Assembly (NCBI GenBank): GCA_012841465.1
Contig: DUUS01000133.1
Span: 1-5,780, forward strand
DNA length: 5,780 nucleotides
Reading direction: 5' to 3'
Source: Mollicutes bacterium
GTDB lineage: Bacteria > Bacillota_I > Bacilli_A > RF39 > UBA660
The notes beneath the pieces were generated by a model. The model ran no database searches and was not told where the DNA came from. It saw only the letters and a program-made list of their open reading frames with translations. The position numbers were made by a program, and so were the translations under genes. Below are positions 1 to 5,764 of the stretch, piece after piece. The stretch's first letter is position 1, and every line of letters begins with the position of its first letter.

Positions 1-129
1 TTTCCATGGTTAAATCGTGGAGGTCACTATAGCAATAGTGTCCCAGGAGGTTTATTTATGTTTGATAATAGTCCTGGAAATGTACATCACCATTATACTT
101 TCCGCCCTGTCCTAATACCTTTAAAATAA
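1..129 (+). CDS. 3' end of a gene with a C-type-lectin/FGE-like C-terminal domain (partial)
   Basis: An open frame runs from the window edge to TAA at 127-129 and gives 42 residues. The visible peptide starts PWLNRGGHYSNS, passes through GGLFMFDNSPGN and ends YTFRPVLIPLK. A W-x2-RGG element, a G-x-F element about ten residues later and a terminal FRPVL resemble the last part of formylglycine-generating-enzyme/C-type-lectin-fold domains. Such domains occur in bacterial surface, phage-tail-like and diversity-generating-retroelement target proteins; that is family knowledge, and the assignment here is inference from a short tail. C-ending codons (CAC, AGC, GTC, TTC, CGC) are frequent compared with the AT-ending codons of the other genes, which may signal a different origin. 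An ATG at 58-60 preceded by AGGAGG (45-50) could be read as a 23-residue internal start, but the upstream frame carries the domain motif, so a truncated longer gene is preferred. The start and full function lie outside the window. Confidence 0.65.
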   Translation, partial: FPWLNRGGHYSNSVPGGLFMFDNSPGNVHHHYTFRPVLIPLK

Positions 130-150
130 TTATTTAGTCTTTATTTTAAA
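120..150. terminator. AT-only inverted repeat across convergent stop codons; possible weak bidirectional terminator
   Basis: TTTAAAATAA (120-129) and TTATTTTAAA (141-150) are perfect 10-bp complements with an 11-base loop. The hairpin straddles the adjacent stop codons of the two convergent genes. It contains no G-C pair and is not followed by a clear T-run on either strand, so it is at best a weak terminator. In such AT-rich DNA, chance is a real alternative. Confidence 0.35.
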
Positions 151-486
151 TATAAAGTAGTAATACTTAATACATAATATATTAATAAGTATAATTGTTA
201 TATAAATATTACTGCAGATAATCATTGCCAGTGTTATTAATGTTGTAGTAAAGGTTAAAATGGATATTTTTGTTTTAATATTTAGAGTTCTTGATTCATG
301 AAATGTTTTTATGTTTCTTTTGTATATTTTGGTATTTTTAAACCAGTTTTCATAGTTTTTAGAAGATTTTGAAAATAAAAATAATGATAATAAATAAAAT
401 GGAGTAGTAGGAAGTATTGGCACTATAATACCAATGCTTCCGATTATTAAAAATATAAAGGCTAGGGGTATTAAAATATATTTCAT
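130..486 (-). CDS. DUF454/YbaN-family small inner-membrane protein
   Basis: This is a 118-residue, very hydrophobic protein. The diagnostic stretch is at residues 16-30 (GSIGIIVPILPTTPF). It matches the G-x-x-G-I-x-(V/L)-P-x-LPTTPF signature of the DUF454 (YbaN) family and is followed by the usual F-x-x-SS patch (38-42) and a W-F basic segment (48-57). Predicted membrane segments lie at about residues 4-22, 26-39, 74-91 and 92-112, with a basic loop between the second and third. The length agrees with the family, so the gene looks complete. The molecular role of DUF454 proteins is not established, and none is proposed here. The start ATG (484-486 on the - strand) is preceded by AGTGAT a few bases upstream, a partial match to the 3' part of the extended Shine-Dalgarno sequence. 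The gene is divergent from the valS operon and convergent with the left-edge gene, with no base between the two stops. Confidence 0.85.
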   Translation of the reverse strand: MKYILIPLAFIFLIIGSIGIIVPILPTTPFYLLSLFLFSKSSKNYENWFKNTKIYKRNIKTFHESRTLNIKTKISILTFTTTLITLAMIICSNIYITIILINILCIKYYYFIFKIKTK

Positions 487-500
487 AGTATCACTAATTT

Positions 501-529
501 ATCATATGCAGCTTATCGCCTATTGATAA
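501..529 (-). promoter_or_regulatory. Possible promoter for the DUF454 gene
   Basis: On the - strand, TTATCA (529-524) and TATGAT (506-501) are separated by 17 bases. The -10 matches five of six consensus bases and the -35 four of six. Transcription would begin near 494, leaving a leader of about eight bases that just contains the Shine-Dalgarno-like AGTGAT. The -35 box overlaps the -35 box of the opposite valS promoter. This is a weak call because AT-rich DNA yields such matches by chance. Confidence 0.25.
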
Positions 530-551
530 AAGGTGTTTTATATTATATAAT
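523..551 (+). promoter_or_regulatory. Sigma-A-type promoter of the valS operon
   Basis: The -35 box TTGATA (523-528) matches five of six consensus bases and the -10 box TATAAT (546-551) matches all six. They are separated by 17 bases. Transcription should start near 557-559. That places the T-box Stem I (from 570) close to the 5' end of the RNA, as expected for this riboswitch class. Confidence 0.8.
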
Positions 552-557
552 ACATTT

Positions 558-762
558 AAGTTTCGAAGAAGTTGAGGAGTATTATATTAATTATTTTTTT
601 AGAGAGTTAGTGCTTTGGTGAAAACTAATAATAATTATATAAGAAGGTTGCAACTGAGAAAAATCGTTAATATGCGTTAAATATAATTGAGAATAACAAA
701 TAGTTATAAAAATAAGGTGGTACCGCGAGTAAATTCGCCCTTATATTTATAGCTATTTTTTT
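558..762 (+). promoter_or_regulatory. T-box riboswitch (tRNA-Val sensing leader of valS)
   Basis: This leader senses the charging state of tRNA and controls the downstream operon. The T-box core AAGGTGGTACCGCG is at 714-727. Stem I is supported by pairing of 570-574 (AGTTG) with 651-655 (CAACT), 582-587 with 637-642, 589-595 with 630-636, and 607-611 with 624-628. The specifier loop shows AGTA (578-581) facing GAA (643-645), followed by G, then GTT (647-649) and a purine; GTT is a valine codon. The distal part has AGAGAG (601-606) and TTTGGTGAAAA. An F-box-like CGTTA motif is at 665-669. Stem III is ATAAC (693-697) with GTTAT (703-707). The antiterminator pairs 712-717 with 739-744 and 725-728 with 735-738, leaving the seven-base bulge TGGTACC. 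TGGT (718-721) complements the ACCA end expected for tRNA-Val. The mechanism is known for the family; the valine assignment rests on the specifier, the bulge and the valS gene itself. Confidence 0.93.
698..762 (+). terminator. Regulated terminator of the T-box leader, built around the antiterminator
   Basis: Bases 701-717 pair with 739-755: sixteen of seventeen positions match, including one G-T wobble, and A711/A745 is the single mismatch. Seven T residues follow at 756-762, and AAA at 698-700 can extend pairing into them. The loop contains the T-box bulge and the GCGA/TCGC helix. The lower part of this hairpin uses the same bases (703-707) as Stem III, so the two exclude each other. No downstream complement of CGCCCTTAT is present before the start codon, so the usual separate terminator hairpin is missing. 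Confidence 0.7.
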
Positions 763-777
763 AGAAAAGAGGATTTT

Positions 778-3183
778 ATGTTAGATAAGAAATATAATGC
801 TAGGGAAAAGGAAGAAAAGTGGCTTAAGTACTGGCTAGATGAAGAAGTTTATAAGTTTGAAAGAAATGACAAAGAAGTTTATTCAATTGATACACCACCA
901 CCTACAGTAAGTGGTAATATTCATATTGGGCATATTTTTTCATATTCTCAAACTGAAATGATTGCTAGATATAAAAGATTAAGAGGATATAATGTTTTTT
1001 ATCCTTTTGGTTTTGATGATAATGGACTTCCTAGTGAAAGATTAGTTGAAAAGAAAATTAAAAAAAGAGCTCATCAAATAGGTAGAGAAGAATTTAATAA
1101 ACTTTGCTATGAAATAACAAGTGAGTATGAAGAAGAGTTTAAAGATTTATTTAATAAGCTTGGTGTTAGTACTGACTGGAATCTTGCTTATAAAACAATA
1201 AGTCCTGAAAGTATTAAAATAAGTCAGGAATCATTTTTAGATCTAGCTAATAAAAATCATGTATATAAAGCAGAGTCACCAGCTCTATGGTGTACTGAGT
1301 GTTTAACAACTTTTGCTCAAGCAGAACTTGAGACAAATAACTTTGATTCATCTTTTAATCATATTAAATTTAGTACTAAAGAAGGTGATAATTTTGTTAT
1401 TGCTACAACAAGACCAGAATTACTTCCAGCAATAGTCTCAGTTTTTATAAATCCTGAAGATGAAAAAAATGCTCATTTAATTGGTAAAACTGCGGTTATT
1501 CCGGTTGTTGATGTAGAGGTACCAATACTGGCTGATGACAAGGTTGAAAAAGACAAAGGAAGTGGCATAGTAATGTGCTGTACCTTTGGTGATCAAACTG
1601 ACATTGAGTGGTGGAATAAATATAAACTACCACTTAAACATATAATATCTCCCTATGGAAAGATTAAAGATGAGGTTCCAGTATATGGGGGACTTAAGAT
1701 AAGTGATGCTAGAGTAAAAATACTTGAAGATTTAGATAAAGGTGGTTTCTTAGTTAAAACTGAGCCAATAAATCATGAAGTTCAAACTCATGAAAGATGT
1801 GGAAAACCAGTTGAGTATACAATAATGGATCAGTGGTTTATTGATGTAATTAATCATAAAGAAGACTTTTTGAAAATAGGAAGTGAGATTAATTGGCACC
1901 CTACATATATGAAAAGTCGCTATGATGATTGGGTTAATAGTTTAGCTTGGGATTGGTGTATAAGTCGCCAAAGATACTTTGGAGTTCCTTTTCCAGTTTG
2001 GTACTGTGATAAATGTGATGAAGTAATCTATGCTAAAAGTGAAGAACTTCCTGTTAATCCACTAGTAGATAAACCAAGTATAAAAGAGTGTCCTAAGTGT
2101 GGTCATGATAGCTTTAGAGCAGAAGAAGATGTTATGGATACATGGGCTACATCATCAGTAACACCACTTATTAATATGCGCTATAAAGAAAAAGAAAATT
2201 ATGAAGATATTTTAAAGCCAATGAGTCTTCGAACTAATGCAAGTGATATAATTCGTACCTGGGATTTTTATACAATTGTTAAGAGTTTTTATCATTTTAA
2301 TGAAAGACCTTGGAGAGACGTTATGATCTCTGGGTTTGTTATGGCAGGTAAGGGAGAAAAGATTAGTAAAAGTAAAAATAATGCTGCCTCTGATCCTTTT
2401 AAAATAATTGAACAGTATTCTGCTGATGCTGTAAGATACTGGGCAGCTTCAGGAAGACTTGGTACTGATATATCTTATAGTGAGGAAACCTTACTTAGAG
2501 GTAAAAAGTTAATTAATAAGTTATATAATGCTTCTAAATTAGTAGAGCTTCACTTAGAAAATTATAAAGATAAACAGTTTGATGATTTTGAGTTTTTTGA
2601 TAAATGGATCTTAAGTAAATATACTGAAATGGAAAAAGCCTATCTTAAATATTTAGATAATTATGAAATTGGTCTTGCTCTTAATACTTTAGAGAAATTC
2701 TTCTGGAACTTTTGTGATAATTATTTAGAAATAGTTAAACACCGTTTATATAGACCAGAGGAGTTTGGTGAAAAAGAAACATTTAGTGCTAAAAAAACAG
2801 TTTATTATTTACTTTATAAATTACTACAAAACTTTAGTATTTATCTTCCCTTTGTTACTGAAGAAATCTTTAAAGGAATATATAATACTAATAAATCAAT
2901 TCATACGAGCTTAATAGAAAAAAGTCCTTATAACTTTAATGTAATAAAAGAAGGAGATATGCTTCTTGAAATTATAAGTATCGTTAGAGGATCTAAAACT
3001 AATCATAATGTTTCTTTAAAAACTGAGGTAAGTAAATTATCACTTGATTTAAGTGATGATTTAAATCAGTTTTTAAAAGAAGGACTTAATGATTTTAAAG
3101 CTACTTTATTTATAAAAGAATTAGATATTAATATAATTAATAAAGACTTTGAGGTAAAAGACATAATTCTTGATTTAGAATAG
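778..3183 (+). CDS. valS: Valyl-tRNA synthetase, type 2 (archaeal-like, class Ia)
   Basis: This cytoplasmic enzyme of 801 residues charges tRNA-Val with valine using ATP. The Rossmann catalytic core carries PPPTVSGNIHIGH (HIGH at 49-52), FGFDDNGLPSER (77-88) and the second ATP motif KISKS (528-532). The CP1 editing domain spans about 175-345, with ATTRPE (209-214) and MCCTFGDQTDIEWW (266-279), in which D275 is a likely editing-site aspartate. A zinc-ribbon-like insertion has C410-x2-C413 and C438-x2-C441; a further pair is C172/C175. The helical anticodon-binding domain lies at about 600-740. The DDNGLP and CCTFGDQTD signatures and the length of about 800 fit the type-2 ValRS found in archaea, Rickettsia-like bacteria and some low-GC lineages. 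The C-terminal coiled-coil arm of the common bacterial enzyme, usually about 880 residues, is absent. AGAGGA (768-773) sits four bases before the ATG. The gene lies directly behind the tRNA-Val T-box, which supports its identity, and murB starts 11 bases after its stop. Confidence 0.96.
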   Translation: MLDKKYNAREKEEKWLKYWLDEEVYKFERNDKEVYSIDTPPPTVSGNIHIGHIFSYSQTEMIARYKRLRGYNVFYPFGFDDNGLPSERLVEKKIKKRAHQIGREEFNKLCYEITSEYEEEFKDLFNKLGVSTDWNLAYKTISPESIKISQESFLDLANKNHVYKAESPALWCTECLTTFAQAELETNNFDSSFNHIKFSTKEGDNFVIATTRPELLPAIVSVFINPEDEKNAHLIGKTAVIPVVDVEVPILADDKVEKDKGSGIVMCCTFGDQTDIEWWNKYKLPLKHIISPYGKIKDEVPVYGGLKISDARVKILEDLDKGGFLVKTEPINHEVQTHERCGKPVEYTIMDQWFIDVINHKEDFLKIGSEINWHPTYMKSRYDDWVNSLAWDWCISRQRYFGVPFPVWYCDKCDEVIYAKSEELPVNPLVDKPSIKECPKCGHDSFRAEEDVMDTWATSSVTPLINMRYKEKENYEDILKPMSLRTNASDIIRTWDFYTIVKSFYHFNERPWRDVMISGFVMAGKGEKISKSKNNAASDPFKIIEQYSADAVRYWAASGRLGTDISYSEETLLRGKKLINKLYNASKLVELHLENYKDKQFDDFEFFDKWILSKYTEMEKAYLKYLDNYEIGLALNTLEKFFWNFCDNYLEIVKHRLYRPEEFGEKETFSAKKTVYYLLYKLLQNFSIYLPFVTEEIFKGIYNTNKSIHTSLIEKSPYNFNVIKEGDMLLEIISIVRGSKTNHNVSLKTEVSKLSLDLSDDLNQFLKEGLNDFKATLFIKELDINIINKDFEVKDIILDLE

Positions 3184-3186
3184 GAG
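3182..3186 (+). promoter_or_regulatory. Ribosome binding site fixing the TTG start of murB
   Basis: AGGAG overlaps the valS stop codon (TAG, 3181-3183) and lies eight bases before TTG at 3195-3197. No in-frame ATG or GTG nearby has a comparable site, so this decides the non-ATG start. The overlap with the valS stop suggests translational coupling. Confidence 0.75.
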
Positions 3187-3194
3187 AATCTAGA

Positions 3195-4046
3195 TTGAAA
3201 AAATATGGTAAAGTAATTAAAGATGCTAATCTTAAAAATTATAATACATATAAACTAGATGTTAAATGTAAATATTTAATTGAAGTAGATGATTATAACT
3301 CTTTAAAAGAATTAATTAATCATCTAAAAGAAAAAGAAATTAAATACTTTATTATCGGTAATGGCTCTAATTTAATATTACCTTTATATTATGATGGAGT
3401 AGTAATTAAACTAAAATTAAGTGATATAAGTATAAAAAATAATATAGTTGAAGCAGGATCATCTGCTATGATGGGTAAACTTGCCTTTGACAGTGTTAAA
3501 CATTCTTTAAAAGGACTAGAGTGGGCCTCAAGTCTTCCAGCTACTGTAGGGGGAGCAGTTATTAATAATGCAGGTTGTTTTGGTGGGGAGACATTTGATT
3601 CTTTAGTTAAAATAGATTGTTTATATAACGGAGAGATTATTACTTTAAATAAAAAAGATATCGACTATGGTTATAGATATACTAATTTAAAAGATTATAT
3701 TATTTTAAAAGCTTATTTTAAACTAGAAAAAGGAAATAAAGAAGAGTTAATTAAAACAATCAAAGAAATTAATGACAAAAGAAAAAAGTCTCAAGCAATA
3801 ATTTATCCATCTGCCGGAAGTGTATTTAAAAATCCAGAAGGTGACTATGCTGGTCGTTTAATACAGGAGTGTGGTCTTAAAGAAAAAAAGATTGGCGGAG
3901 CAATGGTAAGTAGTGAGCATGCTAATTTTATAATAAACTATAATAATGCCTCAACTGATGATATAATAAATTTAATTAATTTAATAAAAGAAGAAGTATT
4001 AAAGAAATTTAATATTGATCTTGTTTTAGAACAAGAAATAAAATAG
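3195..4046 (+). CDS. murB: UDP-N-acetylenolpyruvoylglucosamine reductase
   Basis: This FAD flavoenzyme uses NADPH to reduce UDP-GlcNAc-enolpyruvate to UDP-MurNAc in the cytoplasmic stage of peptidoglycan synthesis. The 283 residues fit the shorter type-II MurB class. Visible motifs are NTYKLD near the N-terminus (17-22), the FAD-binding IGNGSNLIL (54-62), SLPATVGGAVINNAGCFGGE (113-132), R161 in YGYRYTNL, PSAGSVFKNP (205-214) with the likely proton-donor serine S209, and GGAMVSSEHANFIIN (234-248). The catalytic glutamate is probably E281 in LEQEIK; the protein ends two residues later, so the usual short tail is trimmed. The start is TTG, chosen because AGGAG lies eight bases upstream. The gene sits between two aminoacyl-tRNA synthetase genes, an unusual place for a cell-wall gene. 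Its short spacing to both (11 and 15 bases) implies one transcript under T-box control. Its presence indicates a walled cell. Confidence 0.95.
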   Translation: MKKYGKVIKDANLKNYNTYKLDVKCKYLIEVDDYNSLKELINHLKEKEIKYFIIGNGSNLILPLYYDGVVIKLKLSDISIKNNIVEAGSSAMMGKLAFDSVKHSLKGLEWASSLPATVGGAVINNAGCFGGETFDSLVKIDCLYNGEIITLNKKDIDYGYRYTNLKDYIILKAYFKLEKGNKEELIKTIKEINDKRKKSQAIIYPSAGSVFKNPEGDYAGRLIQECGLKEKKIGGAMVSSEHANFIINYNNASTDDIINLINLIKEEVLKKFNIDLVLEQEIK

Positions 4047-4061
4047 AAAGTTGGAAGTAAT

Positions 4062-5477
4062 ATGAATGAAAAAATAACAAAAAGAGATGAAGATTTTGCC
4101 CTATGGTATACCGATATAATTAAAGCAGCCGATTTAATTGATTATTCATCAGTTAAAGGAAGTATGATTATAAGACCATATGGCTATGCTATCTGGGAGA
4201 ATATGGTAAGCGTTCTTGATAAAATGTTTAAAGATACAGGACATGTTAATGTCCAGATGCCTATGTTTATACCTGAGAGCTTATTTAATATAGAAAAAGA
4301 GCATGTAGAAGGCTTTGCACCAGAGGTCGCACTAGTTACTCATGGAGGCTCTGAAAAGTTAGAAGAACCTTATATTGTAAGACCTACAAGTGAAGTACTA
4401 TTTTGTGAGCATTATAAAAAAATAATTAATTCATACCGAGATCTTCCACTTTTATATAATCAGTGGTGCACTATAGTAAGATGGGAAAAAACTACGAGAC
4501 CTTTTTTAAGAAGTCGAGAAATACTTTGGCAAGAAGGACACACTATGCATTCAAGTGAAAAAGAAGCAAGAGAAGAAACTCTAAGAATGCTTAAAATATA
4601 TGAAACCTTTCAAAAAGAATATCTAGCTACTCCAGTTTTAACTGGTCTTAAAACTAATAAAGAAAAGTTTGCTGGAGCAGAAGAAACTTATACAATTGAA
4701 GCAATGATGTATGATGGAATAGCTCTTCAAAATGGAACTAGTCATTATTTTGGTCAAGGTTTTTCAAAAGCATTTGATATTAAATTTTTAAATAAAGAAA
4801 ATAAACAAGAATATCCATATCAAACTAGCTGGGGAGTAACAACCAGAATGATTGGTGGTCTTATCATGGTTCACAGTGATGATTTAGGACTTGTTCTTCC
4901 ACCTAAGATTGCTCCGATTAAACTAGTTATTATACCGATTGGTGATTCTAAGGAAGTGCTTGATTTAGCTAACGATTTAAAAGTAAAACTTGATGAAAAA
5001 AATATAACTAATTATATTGATAATACTGATAAATCACCAGGCTTTAAATTTGCTGAAGCAGAAGTTAAAGGTTATCCTCTAAGAATTGAAATCGGACCTA
5101 GAGACTTAAAAGAAGACTGCGTAACTATCGTTAGAAGAGATACTTTAGAAAAAATTAAAGTCAAAAAAGAAGATATCATTCCTGAGGTAGAAAAATTATT
5201 AATATCAGTTCAAGATAATTTATATAACTCTGCATTAAAAAGAAGAGATGAAATGATCTACGAGGCTTATACTTTAGAAGAATTTGAAAACCTAGTAAAC
5301 AAACCAGGATTTATTTTAACATCATGGTGCGGAGAAGAAACATGTGAAGAAAATGTAAGAGAAAAATATAATTTAAAAAGTAGATGTATTCCTCTTAATG
5401 ATAAAGAGAGTAATAAGCCATGTACTATATGTAAAAGAGAAGGAAAATATAAATTATATTACGGAAAACAATATTAG
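4062..5477 (+). CDS. proS: Prolyl-tRNA synthetase, type 3 (archaeal/eukaryotic-like, class IIa)
   Basis: This cytoplasmic enzyme of 471 residues charges tRNA-Pro with proline. Class II motif 1 is around 38-71 (RPYGYAIWENM to MPMFIP). The proline-binding RPTSE is at 107-111, motif 2 at 146-161 (RPFLRSREILWQEGHT), and motif 3 at 257-280 with R262 and GGLIMVHSDD. The anticodon-binding domain covers about 284-380. The C-terminal domain has C423, C428, C454 and C457, matching the four-cysteine zinc site of type-3 enzymes, and the chain ends YGKQY. A C-terminal tyrosine is characteristic of this class, and in the Thermus structure it reaches the active site. The INS editing domain of the common bacterial ProRS (about 570 residues) is absent. 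The length fits the type-3 family, so the gene appears intact. GGAAG (4053-4057) lies four bases before the ATG. It follows murB by 15 bases and precedes a micropeptide gene by 43 bases. Confidence 0.96.
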   Translation: MNEKITKRDEDFALWYTDIIKAADLIDYSSVKGSMIIRPYGYAIWENMVSVLDKMFKDTGHVNVQMPMFIPESLFNIEKEHVEGFAPEVALVTHGGSEKLEEPYIVRPTSEVLFCEHYKKIINSYRDLPLLYNQWCTIVRWEKTTRPFLRSREILWQEGHTMHSSEKEAREETLRMLKIYETFQKEYLATPVLTGLKTNKEKFAGAEETYTIEAMMYDGIALQNGTSHYFGQGFSKAFDIKFLNKENKQEYPYQTSWGVTTRMIGGLIMVHSDDLGLVLPPKIAPIKLVIIPIGDSKEVLDLANDLKVKLDEKNITNYIDNTDKSPGFKFAEAEVKGYPLRIEIGPRDLKEDCVTIVRRDTLEKIKVKKEDIIPEVEKLLISVQDNLYNSALKRRDEMIYEAYTLEEFENLVNKPGFILTSWCGEETCEENVREKYNLKSRCIPLNDKESNKPCTICKREGKYKLYYGKQY

Positions 5478-5483
5478 TATAAT
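5478..5483 (+). promoter_or_regulatory. Isolated -10-like box upstream of the micropeptide
   Basis: A perfect TATAAT directly follows the proS stop and would start RNA near 5490, about 30 bases before the micropeptide ATG. No convincing -35 box lies 16-18 bases upstream, and no TGn extension is present. It may be a chance match in AT-rich DNA, in which case the micropeptide depends on the operon transcript. Confidence 0.2.
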
Positions 5484-5520
5484 TCTTTTATTTATGTTTA
5501 CACTATAAATAGAGGAAAAT

Positions 5521-5625
5521 ATGAAAAGAACTACAAAAATATTAATCTTTACAATAGTTATTCTTATAACTATTGGTGTAGGTATTCTAACTGGATATTT
5601 ACTGTTTAGAGCATTTATGACTTAA
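5521..5625 (+). CDS. 34-residue single-pass membrane micropeptide, function unknown
   Basis: The peptide is 34 residues long: a basic start (MKRTTK), a hydrophobic span at about residues 7-29 with glycines at 19, 21 and 25, and a short end (FRAFMT). This pattern predicts one membrane helix with a positively charged, probably cytoplasmic, N-terminus. AGAGGA (5511-5516) lies four bases before the ATG. The stop is only five bases before a strong terminator hairpin, so the frame occupies exactly the space between proS and the operon end. No family is recognised. It could be a small membrane protein or the remnant of the signal anchor of a longer exported protein, although no such remainder follows. 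The ribosome site, codon use like its neighbours and the position before the terminator support a real gene. Confidence 0.6.
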   Translation: MKRTTKILIFTIVILITIGVGILTGYLLFRAFMT

Positions 5626-5630
5626 GTTAA

Positions 5631-5667
5631 AAAAACTGTAATTGATAATACTTTAATTACAGTTTTT
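5631..5667 (+). terminator. Rho-independent terminator of the valS-murB-proS-micropeptide operon
   Basis: Bases 5631-5643 (AAAAACTGTAATT) pair perfectly with 5655-5667 (AATTACAGTTTTT), giving a 13-bp stem and an 11-base loop, with the last five T residues forming the U-tract. The A-tract on the left arm would let it also work on the opposite strand. It lies five bases after the micropeptide stop. Confidence 0.85.
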
Positions 5668-5687
5668 ATATTAAAATAAAGTAAATT

Positions 5688-5705
5688 AGTGAGTAATCAC
5701 TTACT
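5688..5705. repeat. Imperfect palindrome upstream of the right-edge gene; possible operator
   Basis: AGTGAGT (5688-5694) and ACTTACT (5699-5705) can pair over seven positions, including one G-T wobble, around the loop AATC. The outer pair T5687/A5706 extends it. It overlaps the -35 region of the promoter below, the position of many repressor sites. Binding by any protein is inference. Confidence 0.35.
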
Positions 5706-5713
5706 ACTCTTAT

Positions 5714-5722
5714 TGCTATAAT
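5714..5722 (+). promoter_or_regulatory. Extended -10 promoter for the right-edge gene
   Basis: TGCTATAAT is a perfect -10 box with the TGn extension. The -35 position 17 bases upstream, TAATCA (5694-5699), matches only three of six consensus bases, which extended -10 promoters tolerate. RNA would begin near 5729, about 35 bases before the start codon of the next gene. Confidence 0.5.
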
Positions 5723-5764
5723 TAAAATTATTTGATATTATGGTTATGGTAAAGAGGTGTTAGT

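Noticed and set aside
43..77. Inverted repeat CCAGGA (43-48) / TCCTGG (72-77)
   Set aside because: Only six bases with a long loop, inside coding sequence, and explained by two similar S/V-P-G codon runs.
58..129. ATG with a perfect AGGAGG seven bases upstream, opening a 23-residue frame
   Set aside because: It is in frame with an open upstream reading frame carrying a recognisable domain motif, and the AGGAGG encodes part of PGG in that frame. A truncated larger gene is the simpler reading.
743..751. TATA/TATA mini-hairpin after the T-box as a separate terminator
   Set aside because: The loop would be about one base and the stem has only A-T pairs. The 701-755 hairpin is far stronger.
5504..5509. 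TATAAA as a -10 box for the micropeptide
   Set aside because: RNA would begin inside or after the ribosome binding site, and no -35 box is present.
5626..5680. Read-through extension of the micropeptide frame past its TAA, as if a longer gene were broken by a stop
   Set aside because: The following codons are made of the terminator hairpin and end soon at another stop, so there is no sign of a lost larger protein.
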